From Nymphaea colorata (taxonomy: Eukaryota; Streptophyta; Magnoliopsida; Nymphaeales; Nymphaeaceae), in NCBI RefSeq assembly GCF_008831285.2, contig NC_045138.2, positions 37,873,115-37,937,114 of the forward strand: 64,000 bases of DNA, given 5' to 3'. Position 1 is the stretch's first letter, and every line of letters begins with the position of its first letter. The position numbers were made by a program, and so were the translations under genes. The notes beneath the pieces were generated by a model, which searched no databases, was not told the origin of the DNA, and worked only from the letters and a program-made list of their open reading frames with translations. Positions 21,803 through 32,495 of this stretch are shown here, in pieces.

Positions 21803-24746
21803 ATGGGTGATCACAGTTACAGTTCTTGGGTTAGGCGGCAGAAATACTCACATACTGTGTGTCACAGATTGGATCCTTCTAGGATTCCATCTTTCCCGAT
21901 TTCTCTCAAGCCTGAGTATTCTTTTCTTGCAACCGTGAAACCAGTGAACTCTGTTTCCAGTGTCCATCAGTCCAAGAAAGCAGATGCCACAGTTAGTTTG
22001 CCTAAGTTTGTAGATGTTCCAGAGAAAGAACAAAGAAGTCATGCACCAGCCAAATCAAGAGCGTTGTCTCCCCTTCCTCAGACTATGCTCTCGGATGAAT
22101 TTAAGGAGGCAAGATCAGAATGTAAAAGGTTTTCAACTCCAACTTCAAGAAGGGAAAGGGATAAAAGTTTCATCAACAGATTGTTTTCCAGGGATCTTCA
22201 CAATCATAATTTGACTGATCCAACGCAGATGCTTGCATCATCTAAAAAATTCCATGACAAAACAAAGCCTCGGAGGGAGAGCTCATGGTCCAAGTACTTT
22301 GATAATGCCGGAGGAAGAGTTACTGCTTTAGAAACAACTGATGAATGGACTGTCGATCTTTCGAAATTATTTCTGGGTTACAGATTTGCCTCTGGTGCTT
22401 ACAGCAAACTATATTATGGACTTTACAAGGATCAACCTGTGGCTGTGAAGGTTGTCCGACAACCTGATGATGACGAAAATGGGGACATGACTGCTAGGTT
22501 GGAAAAGCAGTTCAATAGGGAGGTTACTCTCCTCTCTCATCTCCACCATAAAAATGTAATACAGGTAAAAGAACTATCTTTTCTTTCTTTGAAAAAATTT
22601 TCTACGTTGCTTTCCCTATTTGAATGTCAAATCTCTATATGTTTTATTGTAATTGGTTTTTGCATAATCTTGGTGAATATTCGGAATTGCAATAGTTAAC
22701 ATTCAGAATGAATTTATAATGAATTTTCTGGCATAGCACTAATAAAGGAAAGCTGGAGGTATTAGGGGACATCTTTTAAGATGGTTTGGACATGTATTAG
22801 ATGCATTGCATTGTGTGCCAATAGCAAAGTTAGATCAATAGAAAGAACTAAGCAAACTGAATGGCCATCGTGGACTTGCAAGAAGGCAATAAAGAGTAGT
22901 TAAATTACAATAGATAAAAGTGACTATTTGTTCCATCCCGTTTAGTTGGGATAAGGCTTCTTGATGATGATGCTGATGGTTGTTCTGTATAATTCTTGAT
23001 ACTTTGTTAAGCAACTTGGTCAGCATGAATTATTTTTTCCACTATGAGATTTGTTCAAGCATGGTTGCTGGTTCGGTTGAGAATTGCAGAAGGAACATGT
23101 TCTAGCAAAATGGATTTAGTTGTCTCTCTTATCCAGATACCTGAAACTTTCTGTAAAGATTTCGTTGTCTTTTGTCTGTATTCTTTTTCATTTAAGAAAG
23201 ATATGAAAGAAAGAACATGAGGGGATGGAAAAGGAGGGACAGACCGATAGTTAAAATCAAGTTCAGTTGACACTTGGACAACCTCATTTAGAACTGATTT
23301 TGGGGATCAATGTTTTTTATATAGAATATAGCTGAGGCAAAACAACAAAACTTGGTTGTAAAGTGATTCATTACCCGCTCTGTATTTGTGTGCTTCATGT
23401 TAATTATGATTATTCCAACTCGGTATGATAGGCAATTTGTCACTATAATTTCAACCACCACTTGGAAGATCATTTACTTTGGGATGTGTTCATGCTTTGT
23501 TTTAACATTGGGTGCATAGATTTGCCTAATAGCTGAAAATTTTGGATTCACGTGTCTTTTCTATAAGCAAAATTGGAGAAATTCTGTCGTTAATTCAAAA
23601 GTACCATTCCTTGCTTTGTGGAATATGATTTTCGTGCATCAAACTAAAACCATATTGCACTCATGGAATTTGTGTTTATTCTTTTTATGAGTCATATGTT
23701 TGTAATGCAATCAAACATGCTGAGAGGTCAGTGATCAATCTCTCATGCCAACAGGACACTTTTTTGTTATTATGTTTTTCACTGGACCTCAAATTTTGCA
23801 TGCAACTTTAAGTCGTTCTTTTTTTTTTTTTTTGGCAGATAAGCTTACAGAAACTCGAAAGTGACTGAACTTTGTTTTCCTTTTCAGTTAGTGGCTGCAT
23901 GTAGAAAACCACCGGTTTTCTGCGTTGTCACGGAGTACTTGTCTGGAGGATCTCTAAGGGCATATCTGCACAAACTAAGACCAGGGCGCCTTTGTCTTCA
24001 GAAACAAGTTGCATTTGCTCTTGATATTGCTAGAGGAATGGAGTACCTCCATTCCCAGGGGGTTATGCATAGAGACCTTAAACCTGAGAACATGCTTCTT
24101 GATCAAGATCTTCACGTCAAAGTTGCTGATTTTGGAATAGCTTGTGAAGAGGCATACTGTGATACTCTAGCTGAAGATCCAGGAACGTATCGTTGGATGG
24201 CACCTGAGATGATCAAACACAAACCTTATGGGCGTAAGGTGGATGTGTATAGCTTTGGTCTTGTATTGTGGGAGATGGCTGCTGGGGCTATTCCTTACGA
24301 GGACATGACACCAATTCAGGCAGCATTTGCAGTGGTGAACAAGGTACACTGCCATCATCATCTTCAAGACCCGTGGACTGACATAACTGCACCATACATG
24401 CTTATTAACATCATCCAGTTTTTGCATGTTACTATTTGACTTTTTTTGCCTACCTCTCTGATCAGAATTCGTTTTGCTGTTCCAGAATGCGAGGCCTCCT
24501 ATACCTTCGACTTGCCCGCCTCCCCTTCAAGCTTTGATCGAGCAGTGTTGGTCATTGCATCCCGAAAAGAGGCCAGAGTTCTGGCAGATTGTGAAGGTCT
24601 TGGAACAGTTTGAATCTTCTATAGAACGCGACGGGACACTCAACTTGGTCCAAAATTCTACCTGCCGTGACCAGAAGAAACGGCTCAGCCGCTGGATTTC
24701 AAAGCTTACCTTGGATAACCGTATCAATTCATCTGTCCGCAAGTGA
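21803..24746 (+). CDS. Raf-like (HT1-related) serine/threonine or dual-specificity protein kinase
   Basis: Exons 21803-22564, 23888-24343 and 24486-24746 join in phase 0 to give 492 aa. The start is the ATG at 21803, since the upstream in-frame codon at 21767 is GTG and abuts a splice acceptor. Residues 1-~185 are a Ser/Lys/Arg-rich extension. The kinase domain follows: glycine loop FASGAYSKLYYG, catalytic Lys216 in VAVKVV, HRDLKPEN at 315-322 (Asp317), DFG at 335-337, and GTYRWMAPEMIK near 353-364. The KPPVFCVVTEYLSGGSLRAYL and DVYSFGLVLWEM segments are typical of plant group C Raf-like MAPKKKs related to HT1, the stomatal CO2 regulator. All catalytic residues are present. The long N-terminal extension distinguishes it from HT1 itself. 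Substrates cannot be told from sequence. Confidence 0.92.
22757..22985 (+). mobile_element. 3' end of an RTE-type LINE in kinase intron 1
   Basis: About 22775-22800 encodes LRWFGHVLDAL, matching the RWFGHV motif at the C-terminus of plant RTE/LINE ORF2 proteins. About 140 bp later comes CATCCCGTTTAGTTGGGATA, the conserved 3'-UTR tail motif of these elements, then AAGGCTTC and a degenerate GAT/GTT microsatellite tail (to about 22985). The reading frame between is broken by stops. It is a 5'-truncated dead insertion in sense orientation. Confidence 0.7.
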
Positions 24747-26190
24747 TCCTCTGTAGATCCGTTTTGGTCACTTTTTAGTTTTTTGACGGCGCCCTCTGTG
24801 TTGCAATTGACATGGCCTTTGGCAGCAGTTATTTTTGGTTCACACACATGCGTCTCTATGTCTCAACTGAACACAACCTTGCTTGCTTGCCAACACATGC
24901 ACAGGAACAGACTCCAATACTCTTGTAAATCAGCCGGGAACTTGCAAATATTAGTCATGAGGTTGGTGCTTTCTCATAATGGGTGAAACGAAGTAAAGGT
25001 TCTCATGTGAAGGAAGCAGTGGGTGGGTCCTTACAGTGCTGTTTCCAAGTTTCCTAATGGAAACTGAGTCACACTTCCCTCCCGGAACAGACACGAGCGT
25101 AGGTGTACCTAAAATAACCATCCAAGAATCACTTTTTTCCTAGAAATCGGAGCTCTATTGGTTTGGAATTGCACGATCACTTGGTAGAGTTCGTCATAGG
25201 ATTCCTAACGCATAGCTTACAGTAAATTGGAAAGGACCATTGTCTGATTCGGAGTCGGACTCTTCCATTGGCAGCGGCGCCATATTTTCCAGTTGGACGT
25301 CAAAGAAGGGACACAATATGGAACTAACTGAAAAGAACGGTCCTAAGATGATACATTAGGACCACAATACTTTTTGATGTCTGCATTATCCACCACAGCC
25401 ACTTGTTGTTTTTGTATATATAGTGTATGATTTTCCACCATATATTATATGCATATTTGAGAGTGAAGAGCAGAATATATCTCAAAGAGGCCGAAACTTC
25501 TTTTTTACTTCTGTTGTTGGAGTTTCAGGACCTGGGTAGTGAGGAAAAAACCAGTCAATTAGAGTACTACGTATTCGCCATTTATAGTTTAGAGGACAAA
25601 CATTTACGAGGATGAAATTAATGGCCAGACTTTCACTGGCCCATCAACCCGACAGCTATACTACACTCTTTGCAATGATGCAAATGAAGTTAAAAGCCTA
25701 AAATGAATTGAAACTTGCTGTTCTGCTGCCTGAGCTCTTCCAGGGCCTTGTCCCACTTAGGTACAGTAGTGGGGCCTGGTGCATTTTAGTGGAATAGTTC
25801 CAATATGGGCAATCAATAAGATTGTGCCCATGACCAGGCCTTCCTAGGCTTGGGCACGGGGTCCCAGTGTGTCTCCCATTAAGTGGCCCCATGTGTGGTT
25901 GGACCGCATTGTGGTCGGACCGACGCAGGCAAAGATTTTCATAGGTTTTTGGCTTCAGAGCAGGTCTCCGGCCAGAATGCACATGATCAGCATCTGGTGG
26001 AGACCAACCATAAGGGACCCAGATCGATCAACGTTGTAGGTCACCAAAATTTGGTTAGATCTTGGACTGACCTGAACTTGTGAATACTTCCAGGTTTTGA
26101 GCTCGTGTATGAAAGTCATTTGATAGTGTGCATGGTATTGGCCGTGGGGATTCTGGCATTCTACTTGCAGACCTAGGTCTAGGCTCAAAT
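24747..26190. other. Kinase 3' UTR, then intergenic without a gene
   Basis: The first few hundred bases are the likely 3' UTR. No canonical AATAAA is seen close to the stop. The rest has no ORF or RNA gene I can support. Confidence 0.5.
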
Positions 26191-26194
26191 GCAC

Positions 26195-26290
26195 GATCTG
26201 GGTTAAAAAGCGCGGTTGCTCAACGGCTAGGCCTTGGGCTCACTTGATGAATCAACAGGTTCGTCATCCGTCGTTCGAGTCCCTCGCGTA
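26195..26290 (+). mobile_element. tRNA-like / SINE-like unit 1
   Basis: GCGCGGTTGCTCAACGGCTAGG resembles a tRNA 5' end with an A box, and CGTTCGAGTCCC resembles a B box, followed by CTCGCG that could pair with the 5' GCGCG. The spacing between boxes (about 45 nt) is slightly long for a tRNA, and the anticodon arm does not fold cleanly, so this is a tRNA-derived SINE head or a decayed tRNA rather than a working tRNA gene. Confidence 0.45.
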
Positions 26291-26331
26291 GAGGCCAGGC
26301 CGGTTGACCGGCAACCAGGCCAGGTCAAAGG

Positions 26332-26401
26332 GATACAGAGAAGATTAGCATGGCCTATGACATGCACAAACCAAGGAATCGAGAAATGATCCATTTTTTT
26401 T
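26332..26401 (+). pseudogene. U6 snRNA 3' remnant
   Basis: Begins GATACAGAGAAGATTAGCATGG, U6 from nucleotide 33 onward, then TCGAGAAATGATCCA and a T8 run. The internal segment CCTGCGCAAGGATGACACG is replaced by a shortened, altered version. The first 32 nt of U6 and the promoter are missing. In the preceding bases CAGGTCAAAG matches the region about 100 bp upstream of the intact U6 (AAAGGTCAAAGGG at about 27058), which suggests an internal deletion of promoter plus U6 5' end. Confidence 0.8.
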
Positions 26402-26620
26402 CTCCCTTTCTGCCTGATTTTTCCCTTCGTTTTCATTTGTTCTGAATCGTCTCCCTTCGTTCACGGTGGTGCCACAGAGCTGATTTACAGTTCGATTTCT
26501 TCTTGGTTTCGTTCTCTCTTGCGCTCTGTAACGTTTGCTCCGGCATGTTCCAGGATGACGTTGAACTAACGAGAACAGGTAGGAAGAAGCAGCTGGGAAA
26601 AGAACCGCAAATAATTCTAC

Positions 26621-26795
26621 ATAAACATGGAACCTTTTGAACACTGAGATGCAGAAAAAGAATCTCTGAAAGGTCTGTATGACGTAAAAACTGAAAGAAG
26701 AGCAAACTATGCATAAACATGGAACCTTTTGAGAACTGAGATGCACAGAAAAGGAATCTGTGAAAGGTCTATAAAAACTGAAAGAAGAGCAAAGA
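26621..26795. repeat. Tandem duplication (~88 bp x 2)
   Basis: Copies at about 26621-26707 and 26708-26795 share CATAAACATGGAACCTTTTG, ACTGAGATGCA, GTGAAAGGTCT/CTGAAAGGTCT and ACTGAAAGAAGAGCAAA, with small indels. Confidence 0.9.
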
Positions 26796-26814
26796 AGTTG
26801 GGTTAACTTAGTTC

Positions 26815-27020
26815 GGAAAGCGCGAGTCGGTGGACGGCAAGGCCTTGGGCTCACCATGCTGGAGTTGGCCATGCGCCTCATCCCAGGTCCCTGACCTTTC
26901 TTTATGGTAATGCATCGACAGGTTGATCAGCCTCTTCCGAAGAGGATATAGGTCGTTTTTGAGTCCCTCGTGCTGTTTCCAGGATCTGCAACTATGCAAG
27001 GTCAAGATGCAGTAAGAGAA
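26815..27020 (+). mobile_element. tRNA-like / SINE-like unit 2 (expanded)
   Basis: Shares AAGCGCG, GGCCTTGGGCTCAC, CAGGTT and TTGAGTCCCTCG, in the same order, with unit 1 at 26195-26290, but has about 90 bp of extra sequence in the middle. The A-box part is more degraded. It sits in front of the intact U6 gene as unit 1 sits in front of the U6 remnant. Confidence 0.45.
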
Positions 27021-27096
27021 TCACGCTGAGCCCAGTAGCTGTTGACTTGCAACTATGAAAGGTCAAAGGGTTTAATGGGACAGGACGTTAAAGTTT

Positions 27097-27108
27097 AGTC
27101 CTGTATCG
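27097..27108 (+). promoter_or_regulatory. USE-like element of the U6 gene
   Basis: AGTCCTGTATCG matches the plant USE consensus RTCCCACATCG at most positions and lies 24 nt before the TATA-position element, the Pol III spacing. Confidence 0.55.
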
Positions 27109-27132
27109 AAGATACAACATGATAACAAATGG

Positions 27133-27140
27133 TTGATATG
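27133..27140 (+). promoter_or_regulatory. Weak TATA-position element of the U6 gene
   Basis: TTGATATG begins exactly 30 nt before the U6 start. It differs by one base from TTTATATG in the truncated relative near 5604, so the complete gene may be weakly transcribed. Confidence 0.5.
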
Positions 27141-27162
27141 AAAGAGGGCTTGAACTCTCAAT

Positions 27163-27182
27163 GTCTCCTCGGAGACATCTGA

Positions 27183-27214
<32 letters not shown>

Positions 27215-27264
27215 GGCCCCTGCGCAAGGATGACACGCACAAATCGAGAAATGGTCCAAATTTT
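27163..27264 (+). ncRNA. U6: U6 spliceosomal snRNA
   Basis: Full-length plant U6, followed by a T8 Pol III terminator. From GATAAAATTGGAACGATACA to the 3' end it matches the plant U6 sequence, including the ACAGAGA box and the AGC triad (GATACAGAGAAGATTAGC) that form the catalytic core with U2 and bind the 5' splice site, and the CGCAAGGATGACACGCA internal stem-loop. The 5' stem is GTCTC-CTCG-GAGAC rather than the common GTCCC-TTCG-GGGAC; both sides changed, so pairing is kept. That compensation argues for past selection, although the TATA box is imperfect. Confidence 0.93.
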
Positions 27265-28902
27265 TTTTGCCCCTCTTCCAGGCTTTCAAAGAACCATTTC
27301 AATAGTTGGCATTTGGGATCTTTCGGTTTCTTCAACAAAGAATTCATCACATTCGATCTCCAATGGTTGTTTGCCAACATTTTTCGTATGATCACCGACC
27401 AGGTTTGTATCCTTCAATCACGGCGAGCCATAACGTCTTCGTTCTGCTTAGATGTCAACTTTTTTTGACTCCCTTTCCCTTTGTTTTTCTCCGGCATCCG
27501 GTATGTTTTGCCCTTTCATCGGTTTGTGTAAGTTGTGCGTCTCATGTTGGTTAGATTTTGCCTTTATTTCGTTCTTGAAGCTTTCCAATCTGTCAATTGG
27601 TTTTGATTTTGTTTCTATTTCGTCCTGTTTTCTTTTTCTACCATTCATTTTGTTTTGAACATTCTTCCTCCGTTTGTTCTGAGGATTTTAGAAATGACAA
27701 TTCATTGACATCTGTGGAATTGTAAAAATGGTATATATGTTTCAGTTATTATTAGCTTAAACCGATTTCCTTCTTTATGGACAATAATCGAAATTGCATC
27801 ATGTTTCTATATCAGAATTGTCAGATTCTCTACATAACTTCCATTTGACGGGAAAATTTCCCTTTCTTGGTCCGATCTGTACTAAATAGTAATGTATCTG
27901 CTAGAAAACCTCCTTGTCTTCATCAGTGCGAAACTTCACTGAGGTTCGACCACCGATCAAAAAGTAGAAATGGAAGACTCGAGCTGATATATACAGAACC
28001 CATCAATCTACATCCCCCATTTGAAGCAACTGCTCAAAGTTCCATTTTCAACCAAATTATTCTCATTTGCGAATGTTCATGACTCAAAGGCCATGGTTTT
28101 CCATTTTTTTTCCCGTTCAAAATTCACATTCCGCTCTTTTCCCTTGACAGGAAACAATCATTAGATGCATCCGCAAGGTCGCATTCACCAATAGTCCAAG
28201 AACACTAAAAATGCCTGCCGCACATACCTGTGGTTCACGCACTTCAGCTACCCTGTTTTTGTTAAGCTTCTCAAAGTGTTTGTGATTATGTTCCTTTGAG
28301 GATTTATAGCATTTCAGGAAGTTAACCCAAAAGGCTAAATGATAGATTTGCATCAAGAGCCCATGATAAGCATTCACGTCGATTACCATAAATCCACAGA
28401 AGAAATGCTACCAGTTCGAAGACTTCCAAAGTGCATCTACTCAAAACATCCGAAAAGAAAGAAAGAAGGATGTCATGCATTGCTCTTAAAATGTAAATCA
28501 AGACACGATATTGACTACGGTTTAGCATCAGCATCTTTGTGATTTTATTCATCTAAAAGTCTTCATGTGGCTTAAATACCCATAAGGGCAGGTAGCCTTA
28601 TGTATGTGCAGTAACAGAAAGTCTGAAGCCTGTTCTCACCCCTGGAAGGGGACATACCAACGGTATCCTCTCAACTGACACAGTTACTGGTGTATGATAC
28701 AAGTATACAGATTAGCAAACAGACCTCCAGCCATTTCTAGCATAAACCAAAACAGGCGTCCGTTTTGGCATCATAGTGGGAGCCACAAAGGGGCTCAGTT
28801 GATGCTCAAGAAGAGCTTTAGAACTAAAGGCATTATCAGCAACAATCTCTTCAAAAGACCCTTGGACAACTAAAGAAAAAAATATTATGCTTATTAAGAT
28901 GA
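27265..28902. other. Intergenic, convergent 3' flank of the GlcAT14 gene
   Basis: No gene recognised. Likely contains the 3' UTR of the minus-strand glycosyltransferase in its right part. Short ORFs at 27306-27554, 28117-28389 and 28322-28552 have no family features. Confidence 0.5.
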
Positions 28903-31900
28903 TTATTTACACTGGCTCTCATTGAAATAAGGGGAATTAACAATTCTATCCATTAGTTTAGCAAGCCGGCGAGCACCAGGGCCGGGGCTTAAGTTAGTTC
29001 TATCACCCACTTCACTACAGGGCGGGTTGCCAGCACACCAGCCACCATATGTGAAACTATTATTTTTCCTGTTGAGAAATAAACTATCAATGCTGTCAAG
29101 TACGGGGTCATTTCTCTTAAATTTTCTAGCAAAAGGAGCTTTGCTGGAGACCATGTTTCCAGTATCATTGAGTGTAAGCGAATGCGGATGTTGTCTCGGT
29201 GGATTGTCCCAAGAAATGTAGTGAAGATCGTGGTTGACAACTGTTCTCTGGAATTCAGGGGAGTTGCAGATCACGGTCTGAAAGTAGCCTTCAGGAGAGG
29301 AAACGAAGTTGGTATAGTACATGAGGAGTGTTCTGGGGAGGTTGTCCCAACCCCAAATACAGAATTCAACAAATGAGCGTGACAAAGCCATCCACGCAGA
29401 ACCTGAAACAACAATAAAAATGGACACTCAGAGACAGAAGCAGGGAAATCATACAGACAGATGAGATTCATAATAGAAACTTTGGCCAATTAACTTTGGC
29501 AGTGCAGATTCATGAGAGAAACGTTTGCTTGATTATCTTGACAAGCATCTACACAGGACAATTCCTCATTTGATACGGCTATTTGTGGCATGAAAGCTAT
29601 CCTTCATCAAAGAACACCTCATTTTTCTGAAATAACTATCAACCATGTTCCATAGGCTCCACGCCCAAAATAAAGTAATTTCACCCTGTGAAGCCAGTGA
29701 GAGCCACTATCTGCATAAGCCAAAGCATGCATAGGCCCTGGATGCGGAGGTACTAGCCTAGGGGTTTTAAGCTGCCAGGGAGTGTGATCTAGTCTCATTG
29801 CCTGGGTGCAGTTTCCTCATATAAGGATGAGGGAAAAAATTGTTAATCCACAAAAAAATTGTTAATCCACAAGAGGTGACATCATGTTTTCTCTGGAAGA
29901 GCTACAAATATTCAGAAAGCCATGATATTGAAGACAATGACCTGGCAAAGTTGCCAACTTATCTAGATACTGCCTTGTTAAACAAATAGAGAAAGAAGGT
30001 CGTAAATAAAATTTACTCAGTATATGTTAATGGTGTTGTGTGATTCTATCTGTCTAACTATCACACTGCACTGCTTTTATGCAGAAGGGCACTTTAAGGC
30101 ACTGAAATTTCCTAGGAACATAAAAAAGTTTACTAGGTAAGCTTTCCTTTTGTGATTATGACTGCGAAATTTATATGGCTTCACACAATTCAACTCATGT
30201 CTTCCATGGATAGTTTTCATTTGTGAATGAACAGGGACCCTGAATCTCATCCTGAACTATAAATAACACATGCACCTAGACATTCCAAAGACTTAACTTG
30301 GAAGCAGCTAAGCATGATATTTGTATCAATAGGGTCTGATCCCAGTTGTTCCCTGCACAAGAGATTTGCCATATCATGAAGAAAAGTCAAGATAATCTCG
30401 CATTTAGTTAGATCAGGCTATGTGCAGCATCCTGTTAGGAGTTACATGTTATGCAAGTAATTTTCAGCCACATATAACAATTTGAGGAAACTTATAACGT
30501 TACAAAAATAAACATCTAATTTTCAAAATTTCAATTTATGAAAATACATCGTAAAAAATTGATACACGTACAAAGACTGGTTCATTTGATAGGCATTTTA
30601 TTGTCTAACAGTTTGAACTTCAAAAGTCCTCTTTGTTTTGGTTACAAGTTACAACATCGAGCAGTTGATTATGTTAAGTTTATCTCCTCTCGGAGTATAA
30701 TTTAATGCTTAAAGCTTATGTGACCAGACTATGATAGAACCTATCTTCAGTCAGTGTAACACTAGAATGCTGAAGTAGTGAGGTATTACTCTTCAATACC
30801 AGATATCAAAGCCTTATGATCACAACACACACACAGAGTCACACACAAAAACAGTCAAAGGCACAAACAACACAGAGTTTTGTAGGCTTAACAGTTGGAC
30901 TTGGTAACTGTAACATCTAAGTGATGGGGACAAGGTATTTTCTCACTAAGAGGCATTACCACCTCACTTAAACTACTCTTCCCCATGAAATGCAATGCAA
31001 TTGCAGCTGCTCTGAGTGCTGACTAGAAATGCATTCATTTCCACTTAACAAGGATGCTCAGAGATTCCAAATGATTTTGTTTTGGCCGGAAATGAGAAAG
31101 GAATACCATGTTGCATTTGAAAGAGGTTGCAGCCGTTTATGCTGAAACTAGTACTACACAAGTCATTATCCTTCCATGTCATACATTTGCAGGTAGACAA
31201 CTTTAGTTTTACTGTTCCTACTTTTTGCCTACAAAGTTTCAGATTGTACTGAGTCATGACATCCACATGAGTTAAACCATTCTTCAGTCCTTGAAAGGAG
31301 TTGGAGGATGGTAGTGAAAAAAAAAAAAAAAACCAAAACTCTGTGAAACCAAGCCCAAATACAGTTGTATCACAAAAGCAGGTCGTCATCAGATAAAACC
31401 AAAAAATTCGACTGGTGCATGCATTAGCAGCTCACAGAAGCCTACCTGTAAATAACTTAAATGCTGTGGGGAGTTCTCTATTCTGTTTTGCCCAGAAAAT
31501 ATCGGATTTAGTTGACATGTATAGCCCAGGATCAACAATTAGTGGCCTTCCTCTTTTGGCACTGCAAGTGCAACGACAGAGAGGTGGTTTTTAGACCGAC
31601 AATGAAATGCCCAAAAGTGAAAACAAAGACAAAATTGAAAAGGAACAAGATACTCACTTTTTCCATCCGAGATTGCTAGTATGTTCTATGAAGTTCAAGT
31701 TTCTCGGCAAAGATGTGAATATAGACAGAAGATCTGGACACACATAAATTATGGTCATATAACATGTAAAACATTCAGAAGAAGAGGGAGGGAGTAAGCA
31801 AAGAGAACATCCATGGACAAAAAGATTTCAGACATAGGATAAGAAAATCAACGGTTACATGATAGTTGAATATAAGAAGAAAAGCGAGAATCAGCCAGAC

Positions 31901-32495
31901 AGAGAAACTTACCATCTTGTGTAACAAGTGGATAGTCCGAGGCACTGAGGTTTATGAACCAGTCCCAGTTTTTCTCCTGTCTAAGAAGAATGGCACAGGC
32001 ATGCAGTGTATTAGAGACCATTGTGGGACCTCTATAGGTGACCATGTTTGCCTTCTTGATGACATGAACATTACCCACTTCTGAAAAAATTGGGTTACTC
32101 TCAACACGGGTTGCAAGTGCCAATCTCTCTTCAACCGGTGCTTCTAGGTCCAGATGAACAACATATTGATTTAAGGGATGATATAATGCAAGCAGAGTTC
32201 TCCACAGTCTATCCAAATCACCTTTAGAGCCAGATATTAAGTAAGCTAGTCTAGGAATTCGAGGTGCATCAGGTGGGGGAGGGAATGTAGCGTTTGGATT
32301 TATGAGACTAGAATCTGTTTGATTGGAACTCGATTTTAATGATAAAATTGAAAAAATTGGTTGTGACGAGGAAAGCATCCCCAAGTTAAAAGCAACGACA
32401 AGCAGGGAAAACAGGAAGCTTAAACTTATGACAATAGGAAGTACCCATTTCTTTTCTATGTTAAAAGACTTAGGTCCTGTATAAATCGCCCACAT
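28903..32495 (-). CDS. Beta-glucuronosyltransferase, GT14 family (GlcAT14 type)
   Basis: Golgi type II membrane enzyme of the core-2/I-branching family (GT14). Arabidopsis GlcAT14 members add glucuronic acid to the beta-1,6/1,3-galactan of arabinogalactan proteins. Exons, in order: 32495-31913, 31733-31658, 31561-31446 and 29402-28903. All have GT-AG borders and compatible phases, giving 424 aa, close to the family's ~430-450. A short cytosolic tail precedes a membrane anchor at about residues 17-40 (VLPIVISLSFLFSLLVVAF). The catalytic region has RLAYLISGSKGD, YRGPTMVSNTLHACAILL, WDWFINLSASDYPLVTQD, RPLIVDPGLY, LPTAFKLFTGSAWM, NHDLHYISWDNPPRQHP and CAGNPPCSEVGDRT, all typical of plant GT14. 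Intron 3 is about 2 kb. Which paralogue it is (A, B or C) is not decided. Confidence 0.93.
29403..31445 (-). other. Third intron of the GT14 gene (~2 kb)
   Basis: No ORF supported. About 29830-29880 contains a tandem 20-bp duplication (AAAAAATTGTTAATCCACAA), preceded by a segment with a short A-rich tail that may be an old SINE. 31318-31333 is an A run. Confidence 0.5.

Noticed and set aside
26195-26290. Functional tRNA gene
   Set aside because: A and B boxes are present in degenerate form, but the arms do not fold into a cloverleaf with a readable anticodon.
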